Made by a program: the position numbers and the translations under genes. Positions 37,101 through 44,264 of a stretch of 64,000 bases of DNA are shown here, in pieces. The stretch lies in contig NZ_CP042818.1 of NCBI RefSeq assembly GCF_008153345.1, positions 620,001 to 684,000 on the forward strand, in the 5' to 3' direction. This DNA comes from Treponema phagedenis (GTDB taxonomy: Bacteria; Spirochaetota; Spirochaetia; Treponematales; Treponemataceae). The notes beneath the pieces are model-generated. The model was not told the origin of the DNA and did no database searches. It saw only the letters and a list, made by a program, of their open reading frames with translations. How positions within the stretch are numbered: the stretch's first letter is position 1; each line of letters opens with the position of its first letter.

Positions 37101-37783
37101 CGTTTATGTTGGAAGGTGCAAGGGTGAGTTCCTTTGTGTTTAAAACAAACTCGGCTGACGAGTATGCGCAAAGTGTTAAAGACTTTGCGTCATTATTGCA
37201 GGATACGGATATTCTTGCCTTGCCGAACGGCGCCATTATGGCGGATGTTCCCGATGCGCAAGGTAAATTGTACGCGCTCATTTTATCCGAACCGCTTATC
37301 TCGGCAGCTATCGAAAAACTTTTAGAGCGAAACGGTTTTATCTTCGGAGTAGGCGCGGGGTTTGCCGGTTTGATACAAAGCGGGTTAATTGAATACGGAA
37401 AGGTAACAGGAAAATCTTCAATCTCTTTGCAAAGAAATAATAACGATAAATACATTTGCAGAATAAGAAAGATTCAATTTGTCAATAATAATTCTCCTTG
37501 GCTTGCAAATACAGAGACTAAAGAATTCTCTACCGTGTTTTCAACCCGATTCGGAAAGCTTGCATTCAAAAACGGTATGGACAAGTTTGTACAAAGCGGG
37601 CAGATATGCACGCAGTTCACCACTTTGTTCGGCGAAGATGAAAACGGCATAGAATCAATGTGCAGTCCTTGCGGAAAAATTTTCGGTTGCATCGGTTCGC
37701 CGGAGCGGCTGACAGAGGATATCGCGAAGAATGTGCCGCGTGCAATGGATGTACCTTACATAAAAAATATTTGTAAGGCATGA
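34130..37783 (+). CDS. purL: FGAM synthase, long form, with inactivated glutaminase domain
   Basis: A 1217-residue single-chain phosphoribosylformylglycinamidine synthase. The synthase core looks intact: YWSDHCRHTTF near residue 214, FKNETHNHPTEIEPYGGAST near 315, GGKDSMSGSF near 770. The C-terminal PurQ-like glutaminase domain (about 965-1217) is present but its active site is gone. The nucleophile motif GVCNGFQ reads GVGAGFA (near 1085), replacing Cys by Gly and the Gln of the motif by Ala. The terminal HPE/HSE motif reads SPE in IGSPERL, replacing His by Ser. Only the Glu of the triad remains. It should therefore use free ammonia. It lies 26 bp after purC. Confidence 0.92.
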   Translation: MKEFILVTEIIDEFDEESKNLYREIKNFLQCNGVQKVKVFQHYHIQVEDEKNFAAIKTLFNQNDTILYEDLRALKNYETAFRVQFHEGQYNQREDMLNQLAEFSLGIACTIRHTKIVSLSGLSDSEIIKLKSYYINSVEMKEIPLDAGFAVLSDSTLEELEPVKGFISFDKNDLQKLLPLFSMDMDDLLLCQDYFKKENRNPNMSELKMIDTYWSDHCRHTTFLTELSSIQIHEGTYKKLFESCLQQYLADKKKVSAHKSVCLMDIATINMKKKRAEGTLDEVEVSDEVNAASVFIDITVNNKPEKWILYFKNETHNHPTEIEPYGGASTCIGGGIRDPLSGRSIVYQAMRISGAADPRTPYEQTRKNKLSQRKICLTALQGNSDYSNQIGMTAGYAREVYHPGYEAKRLELGALVAAAPRENVVRENPVEGDLVLLLGGKTGRDGIGAAVGSSKEQTAQSLQKAGAEVQKGNPLIERKIIRLFRRSDASKLIKKCNDFGAGGVAVAVGELADGLDIYLDKVPVKYGGMHGGEIALSESQERMAVVIAQKDLETFLSLAAEEDVPATLIAKVRSHNSIKMYYHDALIIDLKRELLNSNGAKKTTAAVITQPEACNYFSCNKNTLPVKAAILQCLSDISSCSQQAMAEQFDSTLGRGTVLMPFGGIHQRTPQLGMAAKLPVPQGKTDTCSLMACGYDPELSSQSPFHGGYYAVLDSIARIVAMGGEYQKIHFSFQEYFERLGSSEQWGKPLAALLGAYKAMRDFDLASIGGKDSMSGSFEDLSVPPGLFSFAVALGSVSTVVSRELKAHDSVVVLLPVYFTDDKIADVEKLKENFSLVQQLAQNGKIRSSSVLTSSGLIHAVLEMSFGNEIGFEVLTECEKLFDFSYGSILLELAESEYEQLLANRDYQLVAKTLQEPIVKIANETISLSECILAYTKTLSSVYTPSEEIPSQKITAVQNKVIAQTKTLSKNKKVLIPIVPGSFGEYDLQDAFMLEGARVSSFVFKTNSADEYAQSVKDFASLLQDTDILALPNGAIMADVPDAQGKLYALILSEPLISAAIEKLLERNGFIFGVGAGFAGLIQSGLIEYGKVTGKSSISLQRNNNDKYICRIRKIQFVNNNSPWLANTETKEFSTVFSTRFGKLAFKNGMDKFVQSGQICTQFTTLFGEDENGIESMCSPCGKIFGCIGSPERLTEDIAKNVPRAMDVPYIKNICKA

Positions 37784-37827
37784 CGCAATTATAAAAAAAA
37801 GGGCGAATAAAAACATCGCTGATTGTT

Positions 37828-37871
37828 TGTATTTTGTAAGACTTGAAATCTTGCTTGTCTTACAAAATACA
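37828..37871 (+). promoter_or_regulatory. 15-bp perfect hairpin between purL and purE
   Basis: TGTATTTTGTAAGAC (37828-37842) pairs exactly with 37857-37871 around a 14-base loop, 44 bases after the purL stop. No T tract follows, so it may be an mRNA-stability or processing element rather than a terminator. Confidence 0.5.
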
Positions 37872-37929
37872 GGCTAAAAAACTTTTTCGGAATTTGACAA
37901 TTCCTCAAAATTTTTTTATAGGAGTAGAA

Positions 37930-38424
37930 ATGAAAGCGACGATAATTATGGGAAGTATTTCGGATAAGGAGATTGCGAAGAAATCCGCGCAGGCATTGCA
38001 CCGATTTGGAATTGAGTATGAAACAAGGGTGCTGTCAGCGCATCGCTCAATCGATGAACTTATTCCGTATGTGCAGAGTTTTGAAGCGAACGGAATTGAT
38101 GTGGTAATTGCCATTGCAGGAAAGGCGGCGCATCTTGCCGGAGTCATTGCTGGTCTAACTATTCTGCCGGTAATTGCCGTGCCGGTAAAAACAAGTGTGA
38201 TGGGCGGAATGGATTCTTTGCTTTCGATTGTACAAATGCCTTCAGGCGTTCCCGTTGCGACTGTTGCCATTGACGGCGGAGAAAACGCCGGAATTTTGGC
38301 GGCGCAAATATTTTCGTTAAAAGACAGTGCGATAAAAAAACGCTTGCATGAATATAAACAAGAGCTAAAACAAGCAGTGCTTGCAATGCAGCAAGAATTA
38401 GATTCAAACGAGAATAAGTTATGA
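37930..38424 (+). CDS. purE: AIR carboxylase/N5-CAIR mutase PurE, class I-like
   Basis: A 164-residue PurE: IIMGSISDKE at residues 5-14, SAHRSIDE near 38 and GKAAHLAGVIAG near 68. The SAHR (not SAHK) sequence and the QMPSGVPVATVAIDGGENAG block resemble class I PurE, which works on N5-CAIR made by PurK. Published work describes T. denticola PurE as class II, so this copy differs. No purK is in the window. ATG 37930 follows AGGAG; the frame is open 87 bases upstream into the hairpin. It overlaps purF by 4 bp. Confidence 0.92.
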   Translation: MKATIIMGSISDKEIAKKSAQALHRFGIEYETRVLSAHRSIDELIPYVQSFEANGIDVVIAIAGKAAHLAGVIAGLTILPVIAVPVKTSVMGGMDSLLSIVQMPSGVPVATVAIDGGENAGILAAQIFSLKDSAIKKRLHEYKQELKQAVLAMQQELDSNENKL

Positions 38425-39704
38425 GCGGTATTTTCGGAATTTATTCTGCCGGCGATTCGGGAGATGGCGACACGCATATTGCAAAAAGTATTTACTATGC
38501 GCTGTATGCATTACAACATCGCGGACAGAAAGAGGCAGGCATTGCAACACTCGGCAAGCAAGGTTTGTGGAGACACAAGGGAAAGGGTCTTGTAAGCGAA
38601 ATTTTTACTCAGGAATCGATTGATCGGCTTGTCGGCTCAAAAGGCGTAGGGCATGTAAAGTATTCGTTTGCCAATGAAAAAAAACTTCCGCAAGTCCAAC
38701 CGTTCACCTACAACTATCCCGGAAAAGAATCCGCCCTTGCGGTTGACGGTGCATTTCTGCATAATGATTTTGTTCCGCAAGACTTGTTACTCAAACTTGA
38801 CGGCGATGAAAGCGAGCTTCTTGACTATTTGCAAAAGCTGAAAGGTTCTTATGCCATCATTCATATGACGCAGAAAAAAGTAATCGCCGTCAGAGATCCG
38901 TGGGGAATAAAGCCCTTGTTTGTCGGCGAGAAAAACGGCATTACTGCATTCAGTTCTGAAAGCTGTGCAATGGATTCGCTCGGTATAAAAGATCGCCGAA
39001 TGCTTGCACCCGGCGAAGTGTTTATTCAAAAAGGAAATACACAGACCGCACACTTTTTGCCGTCGGGAAAAGAAAACTTCTGCGCCTTTGAAAAAATTTA
39101 CATTGCAAGACCCGACAGTATTTTCGGAGATACTTCAATTTATAATGCACGATTTCAGATGGGCGCAATGCTTTACGATGAATGTAAAACGGAAGCCGAC
39201 ATTGTTATCGGTGCGCCCGATTCCGGATTAACCGCAGCATTGGGATACGCGCAGCGTTCCGGCATTCAATACCGCGAAGGCATTATGAAAAACCGCTATG
39301 TTGGCAGAACCTTCATCGCGCAAACACAGGAAGAAAGAGACCGCGCTGTTTTCATCAAACTTAACCCGATACAAGCAAATCTTAAAAACAAACGCATAAT
39401 ACTTGTCGATGATTCGATTGTGCGCGGCACTACTATAAAACGAACCCTCGATATTTTACGCTCTGCCGGTGCGCTGGAAATACACGTGCGCATTGCATCG
39501 CCGCCGGTAATTAAAACCTGCCGCATCGGAATCGACATTCCGGATGAAGCAGACCTCATCAGCAGTACTCACTCTGTTGAAGAAGTTCGCAAAACAATAT
39601 CCGCCGACTCGCTCTACTTTCTTTCCCTTGATGGTTTGCGCAAAGCCTGCGGCGGCGAACACCACTGCACCGCCTGCTTTGACGGACAGTACCCGATACG
39701 GTGA
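38421..39704 (+). CDS. purF: Amidophosphoribosyltransferase with altered glutaminase site
   Basis: A 427-residue PurF. The phosphoribosyltransferase half is intact: APDSGLTAALGYA near residue 257, IMKNRYVGRTFI near 281, IILVDDSIVRGTTIKR near 321. The N-terminal Ntn-glutaminase is compromised. It starts MSGIFGI (ATG AGC GGT) where PurF has MCGIFGI, so the catalytic Cys is Ser. GHVRYST reads GHVKYSF and the glutamine-pocket AHNGNL reads AVDGAFLHN. PurF with a dead glutaminase can still use ammonia. ATG overlaps the purE stop (ATGA). Same defect type as PurL in this operon. Confidence 0.92.
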   Translation: MSGIFGIYSAGDSGDGDTHIAKSIYYALYALQHRGQKEAGIATLGKQGLWRHKGKGLVSEIFTQESIDRLVGSKGVGHVKYSFANEKKLPQVQPFTYNYPGKESALAVDGAFLHNDFVPQDLLLKLDGDESELLDYLQKLKGSYAIIHMTQKKVIAVRDPWGIKPLFVGEKNGITAFSSESCAMDSLGIKDRRMLAPGEVFIQKGNTQTAHFLPSGKENFCAFEKIYIARPDSIFGDTSIYNARFQMGAMLYDECKTEADIVIGAPDSGLTAALGYAQRSGIQYREGIMKNRYVGRTFIAQTQEERDRAVFIKLNPIQANLKNKRIILVDDSIVRGTTIKRTLDILRSAGALEIHVRIASPPVIKTCRIGIDIPDEADLISSTHSVEEVRKTISADSLYFLSLDGLRKACGGEHHCTACFDGQYPIR

Positions 39705-39828
39705 TTTTTGTGTAGCGAAAACTTTTCATACGGGGCGGTTCTTTGCGAGAAAATTTTTGCTTTTCTTAAATCAACCCGCTGCGGCTTTACTATTTATTAT
39801 ACGGACGTTGCAAAACGCAAATCACTAA

Positions 39829-40250
39829 CGATGTTTAAAAGCATCAACAGTAAATTATAAAATTGAAGCTTTTAAACTGGCAGACACTGTAAACAGGAAT
39901 AGCAACCATTACAATCAGCACGGGCACGGACGCCCGTGGTTCCACGCAGAAACGATGTTTTAAAGCAAAGTAATTTGCAAAGCTTTAAAACTCGTAGGTT
40001 ACTTTTTGACACGGACGTCAAAATCAAAACAAATTCAAACGATGCTTAAAAGCATCAACAGTAAATTATAAAATTGAAGCTTTTAAACTCGCAGACACTG
40101 TAAACAGGAATAGCAACCATTACAATCAGCACGGGCACGGACGCCCGTGGTTCCACGCAGAAGCGATGTTTTAAAGCAAAGTAATTTGCAAAGCTTTAAA
40201 ACTCGTAGGTTACTTTTTGACACGGACGTCAAAATTCAGAACCGCCACGG
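39829..40250. repeat. 211-bp tandem duplication of hairpin modules
   Basis: Two nearly identical 211-bp units (39829-40039 and 40040-40250). Each contains a TTTAAAAGC/GCTTTTAAA hairpin, a CGGGCACGGACGCCCG hairpin, a TTTTAAAGC/GCTTTAAAA hairpin and a TTTTGACACGGACGTCAAAA hairpin. They carry the same block types as arrays 1 and 4. No coding potential. Confidence 0.75.
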
Positions 40251-40350
40251 ATGGCGGTGGTTCCATGCAGAAATGAGTTTTGTCCGCACATAAAGTAAAT
40301 GGACAAAACTCATTGTGAAGCATTGTACACGGATGTACAATGCTTCACAT
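40251..40350. repeat. Additional hairpins before structured repeat 3
   Basis: GAGTTTTGTCC/GGACAAAACTC (40272-40312) and GTGAAGCATTGTAC/GTACAATGCTTCAC (about 40316-40348) follow one another. Each stem is perfect and unlike its neighbours in sequence. They occupy the place of the 13694-13742 hairpin next to copy 1. Confidence 0.6.
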
Positions 40351-40542
40351 GCGTTAGGCATACGGAGGGCGGCGAAGCGCTTTTTCAAAAGCGCGAAGCC
40401 GGATCCTTTTTGCGCGCCTAAAATAGCGCAAAAAGAGCCGAAACGATAGTGAAGCCCGTAGTACGCCGGCGGTTTGTAAGTGTTGCGCTCCGGCAAAGTT
40501 TAAGGCAAGGCCGGCGGTGAATAAACTCAAACCGCAACGCCC
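40351..40542. repeat. 192-bp structured repeat, copy 3
   Basis: Same length as copy 1, GCGTTAGGC at the start and GCAACGCCC at the end. The first 120 bp are almost identical to copy 1; the variable hairpin arm differs. The remainder of 40543-40640 shows no gene. Confidence 0.7.
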
Positions 40543-40640
40543 GAATGGTTTACGTTTATGTAAAACAAAGCCGCTTTCTCAGAACAAATTTAAAACATTG
40601 CACGTATAAAAATTTGATTATTTTTACGCGTATGCTCAAT

Positions 40641-41990
40641 TTAATTACATGCTCTTGTTAATTTCTTTTTTCTCTTTAGCATTGCTGCCGGGAGGGTTAA
40701 GGCAAAGCCAATTATTGTGGGAAGTACCCAACCAAGTCCGGTCGGATAAAAAGGCAGTTTGTGAAAGGGCGTAAAAAAAGCTCCTCTTATCCCGAGACTT
40801 TCCAGCAGCATTACCAAGCTGATAACACCGGCAATCCCGACTGTTGTTCTATAAACAAGTTTATCAGATTGAACCAGTGGTTCAAGAAAGGGAAGAATAA
40901 TAAGTACGATTGACGCAGGATACAGCACGGTAAGAATCGGAACACTGTATCCAAGTATTACATCTAAACCGAAGTTTGCAAATACAAAGCTGATGAAAGT
41001 CCAAATGCCGACAAAAACTTTGTACGGCACTTTTGGAAAGCGCTCATAAAAATAATCGCTGATTGACACAATTAAACCGACACAGGTTGTTAAACAGGCA
41101 AGCGTAAATATTGCCGCTAAAATAAATGCTCCGGTAAAACCGAAAATATGATCTGTCATCAACTGCAAAATCTGCGCGCCGTTTTTTGCATCTACAAAAA
41201 CTTTTTCGCTTATTGCTCCCAAATGCGCAAGCATGGCGTATATGAGTAAAAGGACGCTTCCCGCAATAAGTGCCGCCTTACTGGTGGAAATAAAAACCCT
41301 TTTCATATCTTTTTTTGCAGAATCCGTACCTCCGCTGCGTTTATAAATCATGTTAAAAATAACTAATCCGAATACAAGCGATGCAAGTGCATCCATCGTT
41401 AAATACCCTTCAAGAAAGCCCTGAACAAAAGCCGGCTTTTGAGCATATATTTCTTGCGGCTGCGGATAAGTATGCGAAGGAAAGAAAAAAGAGCCTGCAA
41501 ACAGCGCCACAATCAATAAGATAAGTATGGGGGTAAGAATTTTTCCCATATGGTCAATAATTACACCGGGATGCGTACATATCCAATATGACCAACCGAA
41601 AAAGATAGCGGTATAAATAAGCCGCGCAACGCTTAGTGAAAAAGTTTCCGGAACATAAGGAGCTATCGCCATTTCAAACGGAACACTTCCCGCACGCGGT
41701 ATTGCCAAGCCCGGACCAATTGCAAATAAAATAAGAACCGGATATATAATTGAAAAGCGCTTGCTTACCCGCGCACTCAGTGCGGTTATGCCTTCAGTCT
41801 TTGCAACGGCTATAACCCCGAGCACCGGTAAAATGACAGCGGTAATTGTAAATCCGAGCATCGCTTCAAAGGTTTTAACGCCTGCAAGCTTTCCAAGCCA
41901 AGGCGGAAATATTAAATTTCCCGCTCCGAAAAAAAGCGAAAAAAGCATAAAACCTATCGCCAACAAATCATCATGCTGTTTTTTTTCCAT
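40641..41990 (-). CDS. brnQ: Branched-chain amino acid:cation symporter
   Basis: A 449-residue transporter with about 12 membrane helices and the BrnQ/LIVCS signatures FSLFFGAGNLIFPPWLG (near residues 17-33) and GYLTMDALASLVFG near 193. It imports Leu/Ile/Val with Na+. In an amino-acid-fermenting anaerobe this is consistent with the neighbouring aminotransferase and Lrp regulator. C-terminal Lys-rich tail. Confidence 0.93.
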   Translation of the reverse strand: MEKKQHDDLLAIGFMLFSLFFGAGNLIFPPWLGKLAGVKTFEAMLGFTITAVILPVLGVIAVAKTEGITALSARVSKRFSIIYPVLILFAIGPGLAIPRAGSVPFEMAIAPYVPETFSLSVARLIYTAIFFGWSYWICTHPGVIIDHMGKILTPILILLIVALFAGSFFFPSHTYPQPQEIYAQKPAFVQGFLEGYLTMDALASLVFGLVIFNMIYKRSGGTDSAKKDMKRVFISTSKAALIAGSVLLLIYAMLAHLGAISEKVFVDAKNGAQILQLMTDHIFGFTGAFILAAIFTLACLTTCVGLIVSISDYFYERFPKVPYKVFVGIWTFISFVFANFGLDVILGYSVPILTVLYPASIVLIILPFLEPLVQSDKLVYRTTVGIAGVISLVMLLESLGIRGAFFTPFHKLPFYPTGLGWVLPTIIGFALTLPAAMLKRKKKLTRACN

Positions 41991-42245
41991 AATTCCAACA
42001 GCTCCTTCTTTTAAAATCTGGTTATTTTAGCAAATAAAAAAGATTTAAGAAAACAGTATCATAAAAATAGATGAACATTTTGACATGCAGTCGGCATGCC
42101 GAAGTTGCCTATCAACTTGCAAATTTAAAATTGCAAATAGTTTTTGCAAAATATTCATACAAAAACCTATCAGTAATTTTTCTCTCAAATCCTAAAGCAA
42201 GCAGGCAAGCCGTAAACCGCTGCCCAAAAGTAAAGGCAAAAACCG

Positions 42246-43421
42246 TCAAGCAGAAGCAAGCGGTTTACCTTCCACCATCAGGGCAATTCTGCGCAGTGCC
42301 TCTTTTATCTTTTGTATGTCGGTGGCATAGCAACACCGAATAAAGCCCTCCGCGCCGGCACCGAAAACGTTCCCGGGAACAACCGCAACCTGATAGTCAT
42401 AAATAAGCTTTGTTGCAAACTCTTCGGAGCTTAATCCTGTTTTACGAATATCAACAAAAATATAAAAAGCGCCTTCAGGTTTTATATACGGCAAACCGAT
42501 TTTTGTAAGCTCATGCATCATAAGATTTCTTCGCTGGCGATATGAAGTGCGCATACGCTCCACTTCATCAAACCCGTTGCGCAACCCCTCCAATGCGGCA
42601 TACTGACTCATAATCGGTGCACAGATTGTCGCATATTGATGCAATTTATGGACTAAGCTCATCAGTTCCGCGGGGCAGGCAACATACCCAATTCTCCACC
42701 CTGTCATCGCAAAAGCTTTGGAAAAACCGTTTAAGATAATTGAATACTCTTTCATCGACGGCATTGAACCGATTGACACATGTTCTTTGTCATAATTCAA
42801 TTCGCAATACACCTCATCCGAGATAACCCAGATTTGATGCTTTTTTACTACTTCGGCAATTTTTTCCAACTCCTCTTTTGGAATCATTGCGCCGGTGGGA
42901 TTATTCGGCGAGCAAAGCATAAGCGCCTTTGTTGTCGGCGTAATTAATTTTTCTATTGCGGCTGCGGTGGGAATAAAATTATCGGGAGCGGTATCAAGAC
43001 GAATAAGCTTCGCATCGCAAAGAACCGCCAGCGGCTGATACGAAACATAACAAGGCTCGGCAACAATAATTTCATCCCCAGGATTTAAAATCGCCCGAAG
43101 TACGGCATCAAGGGCTTCCGACACACCGATTGTTAACAATATTTCTGTTTTAGGATCATACTGCATATGATACCGCGTAAGATATTCGGCAATAGCTTCC
43201 CGCAACTCAAGCAAACCGCTATTTGACGTATACGATGTATGCCCTTTTTCCAAATGATACCAAGCTTCTTCACGAATACTCCACGGAGTTGCAAAATCAG
43301 GCTCTCCTACGCCCAAGGAAATAATATCATCTCTTCCGATTATAAGATCAAAAAATTTTCTAATTCCTGACGGTTCAATTGATTGCATCTTATATGAAAA
43401 CCGATCGCTTCTATTACTCAT
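42246..43421 (-). CDS. Class I/II PLP aminotransferase
   Basis: A 391-residue fold-type I aminotransferase, beginning MSNRSDRFSYKMQSIEPSGI. Substrate/PLP motifs: SLGVGEPDFATP near residue 35, CSPNNPTGAMIP near 168, ILNGFSKAFAMTGWRIGY near 230 with the PLP Lys, and an Arg near the C-terminus in GFIRCCYAT. It overlaps the Lrp gene by 4 bp. Such aspartate/aromatic transaminases start amino-acid catabolism. The substrate is not determinable from the sequence. Confidence 0.88.
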   Translation of the reverse strand: MSNRSDRFSYKMQSIEPSGIRKFFDLIIGRDDIISLGVGEPDFATPWSIREEAWYHLEKGHTSYTSNSGLLELREAIAEYLTRYHMQYDPKTEILLTIGVSEALDAVLRAILNPGDEIIVAEPCYVSYQPLAVLCDAKLIRLDTAPDNFIPTAAAIEKLITPTTKALMLCSPNNPTGAMIPKEELEKIAEVVKKHQIWVISDEVYCELNYDKEHVSIGSMPSMKEYSIILNGFSKAFAMTGWRIGYVACPAELMSLVHKLHQYATICAPIMSQYAALEGLRNGFDEVERMRTSYRQRRNLMMHELTKIGLPYIKPEGAFYIFVDIRKTGLSSEEFATKLIYDYQVAVVPGNVFGAGAEGFIRCCYATDIQKIKEALRRIALMVEGKPLASA

Positions 43422-43912
43422 GCCAGTACACCTTCCCTAAAATCCTTTTTCGGCTCAATATAAAAAATATCATTCTCTTTATATGTTTTTAACACAAAAT
43501 GAGTCTTCGTGCTTTTAACCCCGTTTAACGTTGCAAGCTTTTCAGATACAAAAAAGGCTACATCTTTTAACGTTTTACCCTCAATAACAACATGCAAATC
43601 ATAACCGCCCGACATAAGATGCAAAGACTTCACTTGCGGAAACCGATAAATCCTCTCCGCCAACGCATCAAACCCGTGCTCACGTTCCGGCGTTACCTGT
43701 ATTTCTATAACCGCCCGCACCGCATCCTTTTCGGAAGGAATTTTCTCAGTATTTATCACTGCGGAATATTTTAAAATAACCCCATCATTTTCCAACTTAC
43801 GAATAATCTTTTTCACCTCATCCTCAGTTTTTCCGGTCATTGAGGCAATATCATAAGCGGTGAGCCGCGCATCATTTTGCAATAAATCAATAATTTCTTG
43901 AAACTCGTGCAT
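43418..43912 (-). CDS. Lrp/AsnC-family transcriptional regulator
   Basis: A 164-residue regulator with an N-terminal winged helix (about residues 1-60, LTAYDIASMTGKTEDEVKKI) and a C-terminal RAM ligand-binding domain (about 65-145). It is upstream of and overlaps the aminotransferase by 4 bp, so it probably controls its own operon in response to an amino acid. The promoter region 43913-44060 shows no further gene. Confidence 0.9.
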   Translation of the reverse strand: MHEFQEIIDLLQNDARLTAYDIASMTGKTEDEVKKIIRKLENDGVILKYSAVINTEKIPSEKDAVRAVIEIQVTPEREHGFDALAERIYRFPQVKSLHLMSGGYDLHVVIEGKTLKDVAFFVSEKLATLNGVKSTKTHFVLKTYKENDIFYIEPKKDFREGVLA

Positions 43913-44077
43913 GATACACTCCTTTAAAATAACTATGCAAAAAGAATATAATCTTTACCCTTCTCTGTCTATACTCTGCTTGATATAAGCAGACCTTAAA
44001 CAAAATACAGCCAAAACAACACTCGCTATACCTTTTTCTGAGAGCTTTGGGTTTTTAAGTCAATCTCATACAATTTT

Positions 44078-44227
44078 ATAAAAAGAGTCCGACACAACGC
44101 AAGGGCGAAACCTTGGAATTGCTACTTTTGGTTCGCCAACGAGTTTTAAAGCTTCAATTTTATAGTTTTGTGTTGATGCTTTAAAACATCGTTTGGAATT
44201 TCGCAACGGTGGGTAGTTTACCATACT
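44078..44227. repeat. Dispersed repeat, copy F, interrupted by a hairpin module
   Basis: The reference sequence GTCCGACACAACGCAA is cut after CGCAA and resumes as CGGTGGGTAGTTTACCAT. The insert (about 110 bp) begins GGGCGAAACCTTGG, carries a TTTTAAAGC/GCTTTAAAA hairpin and ends TTCGCAA, so CGCAA is duplicated at the junctions. This is the clearest evidence that the hairpin block moved into a pre-existing repeat. Confidence 0.65.
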
Positions 44228-44264
44228 AATGCTGGTGGCAGTCCTTAATCTGCTTGTTTGCGGC

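Noticed and set aside
34700-37700. Long minus-strand frames opposite purL
   Set aside because: Codon composition mirrors the purL sense strand and no starts have Shine-Dalgarno sequences.
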